Assembly: GCA_963710165.1 (NCBI GenBank)
Contig: CAVPYZ010000004.1
Span: forward strand, 186,001-250,000
Direction of reading: 5' to 3'
Source of the DNA: JACKIP01 sp963710165
GTDB taxonomy: Bacteria; Pseudomonadota; Alphaproteobacteria; Micavibrionales; Micavibrionaceae
DNA length: 64,000 bases
Under the pieces are notes generated by a model, which worked only from the letters and a program-made list of their open reading frames with translations, did no database searches and had not been told where the DNA came from. The position numbers and the translations under genes were made by a program. This document shows positions 54,601 to 63,884 of the stretch, in pieces (position 1 is the first letter of the stretch; each line of letters opens with the position of its first letter).

Positions 54601-55173
54601 ATGCAAGTTAATGTTCAAGGAAAGCAATTAGATGTTGGTGATGCACTTCGCAGCCACGTCAGTGACAAAATGGAAACGATTAACAGTAAATACTTTGGTC
54701 GTGCAATCGGCGCAGATGTGACGTTAGCACCGGAAGGTCAATCATCATATAAAACGCATATCACCATGCGTGTTGGTAAAAATATTCAGGTAATCGGTAC
54801 GGCCATCGAACATGAAATTTATGCTAGTTTTGATAGCGCCGCAGAACGCGTTGCTAAGCAGCTTCGTCGTTATAAGAGCCGTTTGCGTGATAATCATGAA
54901 CGTGAAAATGTAACACCTCTGGCAGAAATCCAAAAGGCACGTGATCTGGTCATTGCGATTAACCAGAATGAGGAAGAAGAAGTTCATCATGAGGACGCGC
55001 CGGCCATCATTGCAGAAAATACCAAAGATATTGAAACATTGAGCGTTTCCGATGCTGTTATGCGTCTTGATTTATCTGAAGCTAATTTCTATATGTTCAA
55101 GAATCCGAAAACAGAGGCCTTAAATATCGTCTATAGACGTGATGACGGGAATATCGGTTGGGTTGACGCTTAA
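54601..55173 (+). CDS. hpf: Ribosome hibernation-promoting factor (long form)
   Basis: This 190-residue protein has the HPF/RaiA domain (MQVNVQGKQLDVGDALRSHV, ending near 105 with RLRDNHERE) and a C-terminal ribosome-dimerising domain (DAVMRLDLSEANFYMFKNPK, about 137-188). Long HPF forms make 100S ribosomes in stationary phase. It is not next to rpoN here, which is its usual place in many proteobacteria. The gene is followed at 20 bases by the SCP2-like gene. Confidence 0.92.
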   Translation: MQVNVQGKQLDVGDALRSHVSDKMETINSKYFGRAIGADVTLAPEGQSSYKTHITMRVGKNIQVIGTAIEHEIYASFDSAAERVAKQLRRYKSRLRDNHERENVTPLAEIQKARDLVIAINQNEEEEVHHEDAPAIIAENTKDIETLSVSDAVMRLDLSEANFYMFKNPKTEALNIVYRRDDGNIGWVDA

Positions 55174-55193
55174 ATAACAGGAAGAAAACATAT

Positions 55194-55496
55194 ATGTCAT
55201 TTGAGACGATCAAAACGCGTATTGAAAAAAAAATGAATAGCGCGACAGGATTATCAGGAAAATTCAAATTTGATTTTGGTGATGAAGGACTGATTTTTGT
55301 AGATACCACTGAAACACCGGCAGTTTTGTTAGAAGAAGACAAGGACGCCGACGTAACATTTGTCACAACTACATCGACTTTTGAAGGTATTTTGGATGGT
55401 ACGCAAGATCCGACAATGGCTTTTATGATGGGTAAGCTGAAAGTCCGTGGTTCAATGGGGCTGGCGATGAAACTGAATTCTTTTCTAGAAGACTAA
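55194..55496 (+). CDS. SCP2 sterol-binding-domain protein
   Basis: This 100-residue protein is a stand-alone SCP2 domain: GKFKFDFGDEGLIFVD, ADVTFVTTTSTFEGILDGT, MAFMMGKLKVRGSMGLAMKL. Such proteins bind lipids or acyl-CoA in a hydrophobic pocket; the ligand is unknown. It starts 20 bases after hpf and may be cotranscribed with it. No signal peptide. Confidence 0.88.
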   Translation: MSFETIKTRIEKKMNSATGLSGKFKFDFGDEGLIFVDTTETPAVLLEEDKDADVTFVTTTSTFEGILDGTQDPTMAFMMGKLKVRGSMGLAMKLNSFLED

Positions 55497-55586
55497 ATTT
55501 TATTTCAAACAGAAAAAGCTTTATCTGATGAAGTTTTTGCGTCATAAGATTTCATAAATAAATTGATAAAGAGTGTGTAGAAAGTA

Positions 55587-56177
55587 ATGTTCAAACGACG
55601 GCAGCCACTGACGAAATTACAGTTGTTGCGTGAACTATTTTGGCCCTCTATGGGGTGGCGTCGCACGGTCAAGTTTGTAAAATACCGCATTCTCAGGCTT
55701 TCTGATCCCTCTTATAAAATAGCGCGGGGGCTTGCATGTGGCGCATCTATGTCATTTTCGCCGCTTGTCGGGTCGCATTTTATTCAGGCGGGTATTGTTG
55801 CCTATGCTATTAAAGGTAATCTTCTTGCATCATTGATAGGGACGTTCGTTGGTAATCCGTGGACGTTTCCATTGATGTGGTACGCTTCCTATGCTTTGGG
55901 TGTTTGGCTTTTCGGACTTTTCGGATTTGAAAATCTGGGGGAAATGCCAGATGAAATGGGGTTTGCGGTCATGTGGGACATGATTGTCACAGATCCCTTA
56001 CGATTATTTGTGCCGTGGCTTTTGGGCGGATATATTCTGGTTATTTTATCTTGGCCATTTTATTTCCTGATATTCTTTTATCTAGTCAGAGCCGGTAAGA
56101 GGGCGCGGCGTTTGGCAAAAGAAAGACAATTAAAACGGAAATTCAAAAAAGAATTTCGTGAGGCAGATCAGGAATGA
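55587..56177 (+). CDS. DUF2062 membrane protein
   Basis: This 196-residue protein has the DUF2062 layout: a basic N-terminus, KIARGLACGASMSFSPLVGSHF, GTFVGNPWTFPLMWYASYALG and two or three membrane segments, then a Lys/Arg-rich tail. Function is not known. Its stop overlaps acpS by four bases (ATGA), so both are probably translated together. Confidence 0.85.
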   Translation: MFKRRQPLTKLQLLRELFWPSMGWRRTVKFVKYRILRLSDPSYKIARGLACGASMSFSPLVGSHFIQAGIVAYAIKGNLLASLIGTFVGNPWTFPLMWYASYALGVWLFGLFGFENLGEMPDEMGFAVMWDMIVTDPLRLFVPWLLGGYILVILSWPFYFLIFFYLVRAGKRARRLAKERQLKRKFKKEFREADQE

Positions 56178-56575
56178 TTATCGGACTTGGAAATGATTTA
56201 ATAGATATCCGTCGTATAGAAAAAACCCTGTCCAAGTTTGGTCAAAGGTTTATTGATCGGTGTTTTACCATAGAAGAAATTAAAAAGGCGGAACGCCGCA
56301 GAAATGCGGGAACACATATTGCCACCTATGCTAAACGATTTGCTGCAAAAGAAGCTTGTTCGAAGGCGTTGGGGACAGGTTTTTCAAACGGTGTTTTCAT
56401 GAAAGATATTGGAGTCGAGAACGATAAATTTGGTAAACCGACACTTATCTTGACGGGTGGCGCGCTCAAAAGATTGAAGAAATTAATCCCTAATAATAAA
56501 GCCGCACATATCAATCTGACGCTTACAGATGAACCGCCAATTGCCGAGGCTATTGTTATCATAGAAGCTGTTTAG
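56174..56575 (+). CDS. acpS: Holo-[acyl-carrier-protein] synthase
   Basis: This 133-residue protein has the AcpS motifs: IIGLGNDLIDIRRIE with the Mg-binding Asp, and RFAAKEACSKALGTG with the conserved Glu. It adds the phosphopantetheine arm to acyl carrier protein in fatty acid synthesis. Start overlaps the DUF2062 stop. In many alphaproteobacteria it is beside pyrinoxine and lepB genes; here the order is different. Confidence 0.94.
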   Translation: MIIGLGNDLIDIRRIEKTLSKFGQRFIDRCFTIEEIKKAERRRNAGTHIATYAKRFAAKEACSKALGTGFSNGVFMKDIGVENDKFGKPTLILTGGALKRLKKLIPNNKAAHINLTLTDEPPIAEAIVIIEAV

Positions 56576-56859
56576 ATATTAAAATTATTCAAGATATATA
56601 GCATATAGACCGCAGGTGCCAATATAGGCAGGATTATAAAAACATATCTAAATCCGTTTTTTACGAATAAAAATGCGACGCTGAGAATACTGCCGATGAT
56701 CCAGGCAATCATTGTTCCGGGATTGACGAGTGACCAAACTTCGGTTCTTAACTCAACAGGCAGTTCCGTAATCTGTGTATTATGTAGAGCATAGAAAACC
56801 AGCGCTCCCGTGGTTAAGAAGCCAATAACGTTGAATAATAAAAATAAAATCAGTTTCAT
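56572..56859 (-). CDS. Small membrane protein of unknown function
   Basis: This roughly 95-residue protein has three membrane segments (LILFLLFNVIGFLTTGALVFY, MIAWIIGSILSVAFLFV and FIILPILAPAVYML). No family recognised. The ATG at 56859 is preferred over 56874 because the latter lies within the preceding terminator hairpin. It ends tail to tail with acpS, overlapping its last four bases. Confidence 0.5.
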   Translation of the reverse strand: MKLILFLLFNVIGFLTTGALVFYALHNTQITELPVELRTEVWSLVNPGTMIAWIIGSILSVAFLFVKNGFRYVFIILPILAPAVYMLYILNNFNI

Positions 56860-56875
56860 ATCGCTATTATGCACA

Positions 56876-56916
56876 TAAAAAAACTGTCTGAGAAGTTATT
56901 CTGCAGACAGTTTTTA
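56876..56916 (-). terminator. Intrinsic terminator after the small lipoprotein gene
   Basis: ACTGTCTG (56883-56890) pairs with CAGACAGT (56904-56911). On the minus strand the stem is followed by TTTTTTTT, and the plus side also has a T-run, so it can work in both directions. It ends the transcript of the small lipoprotein gene at 56938-57150. Confidence 0.8.
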
Positions 56917-56937
56917 AATTAAGAATAAATTCTTTTT

Positions 56938-57150
56938 TTACTTACGCATTGCATCCTTGAAAACAGGCTGTGCTGAGCGTGTTTGTACGACAGGTGCTGG
57001 CGCTTGCTGTGTGTTTTGTTGTGCAACAATAACACCTGAGCCCGCTGTGCGACCTTGGTAAGGTGTTTGTTCATATGTTGAATAGCCGCTACAAGCTGAT
57101 ACAGCCATAGTTGCGCCTAAAAGACATGCAAGTTTCATAGTTTTTTTCAT
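56938..57150 (-). CDS. Small lipoprotein
   Basis: This 70-residue protein has a lipobox (AVSAC, Cys 20) after a typical signal (MKKTMKLACLLGATM). The mature part is Gln-, Ala- and Pro-rich (QQNTQQAPAPVV) with no known domain, so probably a small envelope lipoprotein. A terminator follows directly. AAGGACGAAC lies before its ATG. Confidence 0.65.
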   Translation of the reverse strand: MKKTMKLACLLGATMAVSACSGYSTYEQTPYQGRTAGSGVIVAQQNTQQAPAPVVQTRSAQPVFKDAMRK

Positions 57151-57320
57151 GTTCGTCCTTATGTTTAATAGTTAAAGCTTTTATTTGATTATTTAATTTT
57201 TAATCAATACATAACCACCAACGAATGTAAGCAAAAAAAGTTTCCTTTCAAGCGTTTTTTTATTTTATGTGAGGTATTTACATACGAATAGATGCAAAAT
57301 TACAACATATTCTAAGCGTC

Positions 57321-58508
57321 CTAACCTCTTGTTTTTGCAAAATATGTATCTATTCCGTCATTTATCGCGGCAATAATTTTTTTACGATAGTTCTTTTCTG
57401 TCAAAGCGGCGGCTTCATATCTGTTTGATAAAAATCCGGCCTCTATCAGGACGGAGGGAACATCCGGCGCTTTCAAAACTGCAAATCCGGCATAGCGATG
57501 TGTATTTGGTAGGATACGAACGTTATTGGATTTGAATGAATCGACCAAAAGGCTTGCGAAAAAACGTGATTGATTCATGGTGTCGCGCATGGCCAGATCA
57601 ATCAGAATGTTCGAAACATCTTCATCTTCATGACTCAGATCAACACCTGCAATAATATCTGCGCGGTTTTCACGTTGGGCCAGTTTTGCCGTCTGGCTAT
57701 CTGATGCTTTGTTTGAAAGGGTATAAATAGACGCGCCGCGTACACTGCCGTTTCCGATGGAGTCTGCATGAACAGATATAAACATATCGGCGTCCCAGTT
57801 ACGAGATAGCTGTACGCGCTGTCCGAGTTTTATGTACTTGTCCGTTTCACGGGTTAGGCGCACGCGATATCGACCGGTAGATTCAAGCTTTGATTTCAAT
57901 TCTTTAGAAAGGGTGAGAACAATATTTTTCTCATAGAAATTTTGCGGCGATATTGCCCCCGGATCATTTCCACCGTGACCGGGATCAATCACAATAAGAG
58001 GTCTTTTTGGGGGGGCTTTCGGGGCGGAAATAACAGCTGGAATGACAGCGGGCAAGTTTTCTTCCTGATATGTTTCTGCGGCGTCGCCGGGATTGAGCGT
58101 ACCAAAAACGGTTTTGGTCGGCGTTCCTTTGGTCAGATCCACAACAAGACGGTAATGACCCGATGCATTTGGCGGCATTGTAAAGGCGTTTTTAACTTGC
58201 TTTGGCTGGTTAAGGTCAAAAACAATTCTTGATATGCCGGGCTTATAAACAGCGTTCCGCACGCCCGTAATATTTGAAGCAGTAGGGGCTTTTACCTCGC
58301 CTGCTTGCCATACAAATAAAGGTAAGTCGAGAATGAGGCGATTTGGATTTGAAAGAGAGAATGATTTAAATTCCACAGGATCTGAGGTTTCAATCACGAT
58401 ACGTGTTTTATCAGGGTGCTGTCCAAATCTTACGGCTTCTATGTCGAGGGCATAGGCAGGAAAGGTAAAGATCAGGGCAAAGAAAAATAGGATTTTATTC
58501 ATGGGCAT
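57321..58508 (-). CDS. amiC: N-acetylmuramoyl-L-alanine amidase (AmiC-like)
   Basis: This 395-residue protein has a signal peptide (MPMNKILFFFALIFTFPAYA), an AMIN domain (about 22-125) that targets septal peptidoglycan, and an Amidase_3 domain with zinc ligands in VIDPGHGGNDPGA, SVHADS and a catalytic Glu in PSVLIEAGFLSN. It cuts the stem peptide from muramic acid at division. It is divergent from rne, the common order in alphaproteobacteria. Segment AGVDLSHEDEDVSNIL resembles the regulatory helix that EnvC-type activators release. Confidence 0.92.
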   Translation of the reverse strand: MPMNKILFFFALIFTFPAYALDIEAVRFGQHPDKTRIVIETSDPVEFKSFSLSNPNRLILDLPLFVWQAGEVKAPTASNITGVRNAVYKPGISRIVFDLNQPKQVKNAFTMPPNASGHYRLVVDLTKGTPTKTVFGTLNPGDAAETYQEENLPAVIPAVISAPKAPPKRPLIVIDPGHGGNDPGAISPQNFYEKNIVLTLSKELKSKLESTGRYRVRLTRETDKYIKLGQRVQLSRNWDADMFISVHADSIGNGSVRGASIYTLSNKASDSQTAKLAQRENRADIIAGVDLSHEDEDVSNILIDLAMRDTMNQSRFFASLLVDSFKSNNVRILPNTHRYAGFAVLKAPDVPSVLIEAGFLSNRYEAAALTEKNYRKKIIAAINDGIDTYFAKTRG

Positions 58509-58935
58509 ATCAAAAATTACTTTATCACGCTTAATTTTACCATGACCAGAGTCTTATAAAGATTTTTGTCATTTATTTCGCTTGCCTATTTAATGTTTCA
58601 AGCGTAATGTCAACTTCGCGACACGTCCAAGGTCGGCTTTAGCAAATATGGAGTACTAAGCAAAAGTTTCGCTAGCTTTCCACGGACGGAAACAAATAAG
58701 AATAACGTAACAATTCGCCCGGAGTTTAAGAGATAGTAATAGTGAAAAATCAGGATAACAGAAAAGATTTTATACAACTCGAAATTTGTTTTTCGAGACG
58801 ATCAGCCTGAGATATTTTTCTTAAAACTTTCGGACATTTTGACACGCTTAGGGATGAAGTCGTCCCTTATCACCCGTGTCGCAGGGCTTTAAGGGCCGAA
58901 TACATTCCTTAAGCATTTAGTTTAAGGAGTTTAAA
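58509..58935 (+). promoter_or_regulatory. Long structured leader of rne
   Basis: These 427 bases between divergent amiC and rne hold no ORF. They contain a 7-bp stem (CTCGAAA 58778-58784 with TTTCGAG 58791-58797) and a larger two-tier hairpin (GACACG 58841-58846 with CGTGTC 58875-58880, enclosing AGGGA/TCCCT). AAGGAG lies six bases before the rne ATG. RNase E genes are known to autoregulate through long 5' leaders, so this is the likely control region. Confidence 0.5.
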
Positions 58936-61593
58936 ATGACTAAACGTATGTTGATTGACGCCACTCATTCAGAGGAAACGCGCGTCGTTGTCGCTGACAA
59001 TCAAAAATTACTGGATTACGAATATGAAAGTGCCATGCGCAAACAATTGCGCGGAAGTATATTTCTAGCAAAAGTAACTCGCGTAGAGCCGTCACTGCAG
59101 GCGGCGTTTGTAAATTATGGTGGTAATCGTCATGGCTTCCTGCCATTTTCTGAAATTCACCCCGATTATTATCGTATTCCGATTGCCGATCGTGAAGCGC
59201 TGTTGGAAGAACAACGCAAAACTTTAGAAGAAGCACGTCTGGCAGAGGAAGAAGAAGACGCAGAATTCGAAAAAATGGAAAAAGGCAAAGCGCCTTCCAC
59301 TAAGAAAAAAGCCCCGAAAAGCAAAAAAGAAGATGATCCCGAGAATATCGAGAGCCTTGACGATGAGACAAAGGATGAAGAGCCAGAGGAGCTAGGCGGC
59401 GGTGCTGATGCGGATCTGGATGATGAAGATGATGACGCATCAGAAGATGATAATGATGACGAATCTGACGATACGTCTGATTCAGATGATGATAACGGCG
59501 ATGACACGAACGGCAATAAAAAGAACGGTAATCATCGTTTTAGCCGCGGTAAGGGTCGTGGGCGTTATCGTGGTAAGCATAATAATAACAAAGGGCGTCG
59601 TTCAAATCATCGCTCTGATCGTGTTGAAATGGTTGGCGGTGATTCAATTGACGGGGACCGTCCGATCCGTCCGAACTTAACGCGTCGTTACAAGATTCAA
59701 GAAGTGATCAAGCGCGGGCAAATTATGCTGGTGCAGGTATCGAAAGAAGAACGCGGTGCCAAGGGCGCGGCGGTTACCTCTTATCTCTCATTGCCGGGTC
59801 GCTATTGCGTTCTAATGCCGAATAGCCCGCGTAGTGGTGGTGTTTCACGTAAGATTGCGAATTACAAAGACCGTAAGCGTTTGCGTGAGATTTTGAAAGA
59901 ATTCAACGTGCCGGAAGGGATGTCAGTTATAGTCCGTACCGCAGGAGTGGCGCGTACGAAGACAGAAATTAAGCGTGATTTGGATTATCTGCTACGTTTG
60001 TGGGATAATATCCGCTCCACCACACTTGAATCGCAAGCCCCTGCGATGATTTATGAAGAGGGCGAGCTTGTACAACGTGCCATTCGTGACATTTATGACC
60101 GTGATATGAATGAAATTATTGTTGAAGGTGCACGCGGGTATAAAATTGCCAAAGACATTATGAAGATGATGATCCCCTCACATGCCAAGCGCGTGAAGGA
60201 ATATAAAGATCATAAACGTTCTCTGTACCAAGCGCATGGTCTGGAACAACAAATCAGCGGTATTGGTGAGCCAAGTGTGCCGCTTAAATCTGGTGGATCA
60301 TTAGTTATACACCCGACCGAAGCATTGGTTTCCATTGATGTTAACTCCGGTCGTGCGACTAAAGAACGTCACATTGAAGAAACGGCGCTGCGTACAAATC
60401 TGGAAGCGGCAGAGGAAGTTGCAAGACAGTTGCGTTTGCGTGATTTGGGCGGTTTGGTCGTCATTGATTTCATCGATATGGAAGATCGTCGGAATAACGG
60501 CAAAGTCGAACGTAAGTTGAAAGACGCTTTGTCTGCTGACCGTGCGCGCTTGCAAGTCGGTCGTATTTCCTCCTTTGGATTACTGGAGTTATCGCGTCAG
60601 CGTATTGGCGCCAGTGTCACGGAAACACAGTTTCAACGTTGTGATCATTGTGAAGGAACGGGCTTTATTCGCACGGTCGATTCCATGGCAATTCTGGTAT
60701 TACGCTCATTGGAGACAATGGCGCTAGAAGGTCAGGCGGCGCAAGTTGCAGTAACAGTGACGGGTGATGTGGCGTTATATATTCTGAATCAAAAACGTCA
60801 CAAGCTGACTGATATTGAAAGTCGTTATGATGTGAAAATCTTTATCCACGCAGACCGCGACGCAACCCCGACATTTCATTCAATCGAGGTATTGAAGACG
60901 CGTAAAGAGCTTGAAAAAGAATCTGCGGATAATGAGGAGTCTGATTCCGGTGAAAAACAGGATGAAGAAAAATCTTCGGACAAGGATCAGCAGAATAACA
61001 AAGGTCGCGGACGTAACAATAATAACAATCATAACCGAAACCAGAAAGGTCGCGGTCGCGGGCGTAACAATAACCAACAGCAAGATGATCAAAAGAATCA
61101 GAACCAGAATCAGAATGAGTCGTCTTCTAGTGATAAAAACAATCAGCAGGATGATGATAAAGTCCAAAAGCCCAAGCGTGGACGCAAGCCGAAGAACGCG
61201 CAAAAAGATGATGTTAAAGACAATACAAAGGATGATAAAAAGCCCGAAGTAGATTCGAAGGACGAAAAACCGAAACGTGGAAGACGCCCGAAAAAGTCAG
61301 AAACAGATGCTTCTGTTGATGAGAAGAAGGCTCAAGATAGCCAAGCGGAGACGTTGAAACCTGAAGAGGATAAGAAACCGAAACCACGTGGTCGCGCCAA
61401 GAAAAAAGTCGAAGATGCGGTCATTGAACAAGCGCCCGCTTCGAACGATGATCAGCCAAAGGATGTGAAGTCAGATGGCGCTGAGCCTACACAAAAGGAA
61501 ACTCTGGAGCAGAAACACGCCCGAGAAGCGGAAGTTGTGAATGCCGCCCCCGCGAAGAAGAAAAAGGGTTGGTGGAGTAAAGTTCTTGATTAA
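58936..61593 (+). CDS. rne: Ribonuclease E
   Basis: This 885-residue endoribonuclease starts MTKRMLIDATHSEETRVVVA. The S1 domain (from about 38) is split by a long insertion, acidic then Arg/Lys/Asn-rich (about 90-235), as in many alphaproteobacterial RNase E proteins. The catalytic Asp residues are in VSIDVNSGR and VVIDFIDMED, and the Zn-link is CDHCEGTG (about 574). The C-terminal scaffold (about 640-885) is very rich in Asn, Gln, Lys and Asp, with repeated PKRGR motifs, and would bind RNA and degradosome partners. It converges on the aminotransferase gene with a four-base overlap. Confidence 0.95.
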   Translation: MTKRMLIDATHSEETRVVVADNQKLLDYEYESAMRKQLRGSIFLAKVTRVEPSLQAAFVNYGGNRHGFLPFSEIHPDYYRIPIADREALLEEQRKTLEEARLAEEEEDAEFEKMEKGKAPSTKKKAPKSKKEDDPENIESLDDETKDEEPEELGGGADADLDDEDDDASEDDNDDESDDTSDSDDDNGDDTNGNKKNGNHRFSRGKGRGRYRGKHNNNKGRRSNHRSDRVEMVGGDSIDGDRPIRPNLTRRYKIQEVIKRGQIMLVQVSKEERGAKGAAVTSYLSLPGRYCVLMPNSPRSGGVSRKIANYKDRKRLREILKEFNVPEGMSVIVRTAGVARTKTEIKRDLDYLLRLWDNIRSTTLESQAPAMIYEEGELVQRAIRDIYDRDMNEIIVEGARGYKIAKDIMKMMIPSHAKRVKEYKDHKRSLYQAHGLEQQISGIGEPSVPLKSGGSLVIHPTEALVSIDVNSGRATKERHIEETALRTNLEAAEEVARQLRLRDLGGLVVIDFIDMEDRRNNGKVERKLKDALSADRARLQVGRISSFGLLELSRQRIGASVTETQFQRCDHCEGTGFIRTVDSMAILVLRSLETMALEGQAAQVAVTVTGDVALYILNQKRHKLTDIESRYDVKIFIHADRDATPTFHSIEVLKTRKELEKESADNEESDSGEKQDEEKSSDKDQQNNKGRGRNNNNNHNRNQKGRGRGRNNNQQQDDQKNQNQNQNESSSSDKNNQQDDDKVQKPKRGRKPKNAQKDDVKDNTKDDKKPEVDSKDEKPKRGRRPKKSETDASVDEKKAQDSQAETLKPEEDKKPKPRGRAKKKVEDAVIEQAPASNDDQPKDVKSDGAEPTQKETLEQKHAREAEVVNAAPAKKKKGWWSKVLD

Positions 61594-62735
61594 GCCATAA
61601 ACAATTGAATACGTTTGCAGGCTTCGCGGATTTCTTGCGTGGAGCCTGCAAATGACAATCGAATCGTCTGGTGACCGCGTGTCAAATCAAAATCAGTTCC
61701 CGGTGTCACAGCGACGCCTTGCTCTTCAAGTAATTTTTTTGCCCACCCTTCGGAATCATTCGTGATATTTGAAATATCGGCATAAAGATAAAACGCACCG
61801 CGCGTATCCGATAAATTTGTAATGCCTGCCCTTGGCAATTCTTCTTTCAAGACTGTTAGATTTTCTTCGTATTTGGCAACGTACGTGTCCAGAATATCAG
61901 TATGATCGAAGCATTTGAAAGCCACATGTTGTGCCAAAGTCGGCGGGGCAACGAATAAGCTTTCTGCCAATGATTTTACGCGGTCTGTAACATTTTCTGG
62001 CAAAACCATCCATCCCAAACGCCATCCCGTCATGGCGAAATATTTTGAAAAACTGTTAATCACAACGACATCTTTGCAGTATTTGGCAACGGTTTCCGCT
62101 TTTTCGCCGAATGTAACGCCGTGATATAATTCATCGGCTATCAGGCGAACGCCGTGTTTTTGACACCACGCGCATATCGATTCCAATTCTTCGGGTTGGA
62201 TAATTGTTCCGGTTGGGTTAGAGGGGGAAGCGATCAAAAGACCGTCCGGTATCTCTTCCAGTTCTTCCAGATGTGATATTGTGGGTTGATAGTTTGTTTG
62301 CGGTGTTGTCTCTATCTCAACAGGTATCAAACCGCACGCTTTCATAATATTTCGATAAGCAGGATAGCCCGGAGCCGCCATGGCAATTTTATCGCCCGGA
62401 TCAAACATGCTCATAAATGTAAACAGAAACGCGCCGGATGCGCCAATGGTAATCACAATGCGGCTGCTGGGAATGTCCAAGCCGTAGTAATCTTCATACC
62501 ATTTTGAAATACGATCTCTTAAAAAAGGCGTTCCGACAGCCTCTGTGTAACCCATGAAGCCGTCTTTCATCACATCGACGCCATATTCTAGCGCGGGGAC
62601 AGGGGCGCCGTCAGCTGGCTGTCCAGGTGCCATATTGATAATATCTTGCCCCTCTTCCTTCTTTTGATTCACTTTTTGTAAAAGATCGAGGACGCGAAAG
62701 GTGTGAATATCACCGTTTTGAGAGAGTTTTAACAT
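61590..62735 (-). CDS. Pyridoxal-phosphate aminotransferase (class I/II)
   Basis: This protein of about 381 residues has class I aminotransferase motifs: APGQPADGAPVP, FLFTFMSMFDPGDKIAMAAPGYPAY, IASPSNPTGT, DELYHGVTF and the PLP-lysine in INSFSKYFAMTGWRLGW, ending HQTIRLSFAGS. It resembles bacterial aspartate/tyrosine-type aminotransferases; the substrate cannot be told. ATG 62735 is used; the frame is open to 62789, which would add a hydrophobic start not seen in the family. It is divergent from the candidate small RNA at 62.9 kb. Confidence 0.85.
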   Translation of the reverse strand: MLKLSQNGDIHTFRVLDLLQKVNQKKEEGQDIINMAPGQPADGAPVPALEYGVDVMKDGFMGYTEAVGTPFLRDRISKWYEDYYGLDIPSSRIVITIGASGAFLFTFMSMFDPGDKIAMAAPGYPAYRNIMKACGLIPVEIETTPQTNYQPTISHLEELEEIPDGLLIASPSNPTGTIIQPEELESICAWCQKHGVRLIADELYHGVTFGEKAETVAKYCKDVVVINSFSKYFAMTGWRLGWMVLPENVTDRVKSLAESLFVAPPTLAQHVAFKCFDHTDILDTYVAKYEENLTVLKEELPRAGITNLSDTRGAFYLYADISNITNDSEGWAKKLLEEQGVAVTPGTDFDLTRGHQTIRLSFAGSTQEIREACKRIQLFMA

Positions 62736-62859
62736 GGCAAAAAGACTATCAAACACAATCCGAAATAGCATTAAAAAACTTTTTATCATATTTTATATAA
62801 AATTTTATGTAAATTTCATGAACCTTTTACTCAAATTACGTAAACTAAAAATATAAGGT

Positions 62860-63060
62860 CAGTGAAGAGACACAAACCACATCGGACGACAAGGAACATA
62901 AGAAAAGAAAGTTTAAGTTTAGAGTTTAATTTTATCAGTTTATGAGAGTTTATTTGTGCTGATCTTTTTGAAATATTTATATCTACCCCGCTATAAGACG
63001 AATGTTTCATGAAGATACCCCTTTAAACCGCCGGACAGAATGTTCCGGCGGTCTTTTTTT
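62860..63060 (+). ncRNA. Candidate small RNA ending at an orphan terminator
   Basis: A strong intrinsic terminator (63027-63060) lies on the plus strand, where the nearest upstream plus-strand gene (rne) ended about 1.4 kb earlier and the gene between is on the minus strand. Some transcript must start within 62740-62950 and end here; no ORF with a ribosome site is seen, so a small RNA of roughly 100-250 bases is likely. Exact 5' end unknown. Confidence 0.45.
63027..63060 (+). terminator. Strong intrinsic terminator with no plus-strand gene upstream
   Basis: ACCGCCGGA (63027-63035) pairs with TCCGGCGGT (63044-63052) around an eight-base loop, followed by CTTTTTTT. This is an 9-bp GC-rich stem with a full T-run. 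Confidence 0.9.
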
Positions 63061-63141
63061 GTGGACTGATTTTATAAGGAAAACTTTTAATTCTGTGCGT
63101 TTCGCTTTATAAAGAAGATAGATAAAATTAAGGTATATATA

Positions 63142-63879
63142 ATGGCGACGTTCTCTAAAAAATATTTATTAACATGTGTTTGCACATTAGCGATGACATT
63201 TCCAAGCGCTTATACATTTGCGCAAGATGCGGCTGTACCAGAAGAACTAATTCAAAACGAGCAAGATTTACAGCAGAGCCTTCCGGTTGAAAATGATGAG
63301 GCGGAAGAAGAGATTGATGCAGAGCAAGCCGCGCCAGAACCAGAGCAGGTCAATATTACGATGACAGCCGGCCCAAAACTGCGGGAGCTGGAAGAATATA
63401 CAGTTTCCTTACTGAATGGCTTAGAGCCGGCACAAGCGCAATATATTTATAATATTCGTCAAAATTTCGGCATCATCAGAAGTGTTCAGGTTGTGCGCGG
63501 TGATATTGAAAAAGCCGTCGAGAGTTGTGGTGAGGCAAATACAGATATGAAGCAGCAAATTACATCGCGTTTTGACAGCTGGAATGATGTTATTGTACCA
63601 AAACTTGCCGTGGCGGATGTTGCGCTGAAAGACGCTGTTCAACGGCAGAGTTTCCGTCCGACTGTTCGTGTGACAATGTTACTTGATCTGGTGCAAAGCG
63701 CGTTTGAAGAACGAGATGTACAAATTAAAAAAGTACCGGTCAGCACGCCCGAAGCTTGTAAAAGCTTGCTGGAAAGTCTGGATGAAACGGAAGAAAGTTT
63801 GCAAGATCTTATGGACTCAACAATATCCGATTTGAATAAGTTATCAGCCGATCCTGAGCAAACCGCTACAGCCTCTTAG
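63142..63879 (+). CDS. Secreted protein of unknown function
   Basis: This 245-residue protein has a signal peptide (residues 1-27, ending TFA-QDA), an acidic Glu/Pro-rich stretch (about 30-70), then a helical domain (LRELEEYTVSLLNGLEPAQAQYIYNIRQNFG). Two Cys (VESCGE and PEACKSL) may form a disulfide. No family recognised. It probably resides in the periplasm. It converges on ctaA with a five-base gap. Confidence 0.65.
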   Translation: MATFSKKYLLTCVCTLAMTFPSAYTFAQDAAVPEELIQNEQDLQQSLPVENDEAEEEIDAEQAAPEPEQVNITMTAGPKLRELEEYTVSLLNGLEPAQAQYIYNIRQNFGIIRSVQVVRGDIEKAVESCGEANTDMKQQITSRFDSWNDVIVPKLAVADVALKDAVQRQSFRPTVRVTMLLDLVQSAFEERDVQIKKVPVSTPEACKSLLESLDETEESLQDLMDSTISDLNKLSADPEQTATAS

Positions 63880-63884
63880 TTTTT

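Noticed and set aside
59169..59516. Minus-strand Ser-rich ORF inside rne.
   Set aside because: It is the complement of the acidic Asp/Glu-rich insertion in RNase E, which always reads as Ser in this antisense frame.
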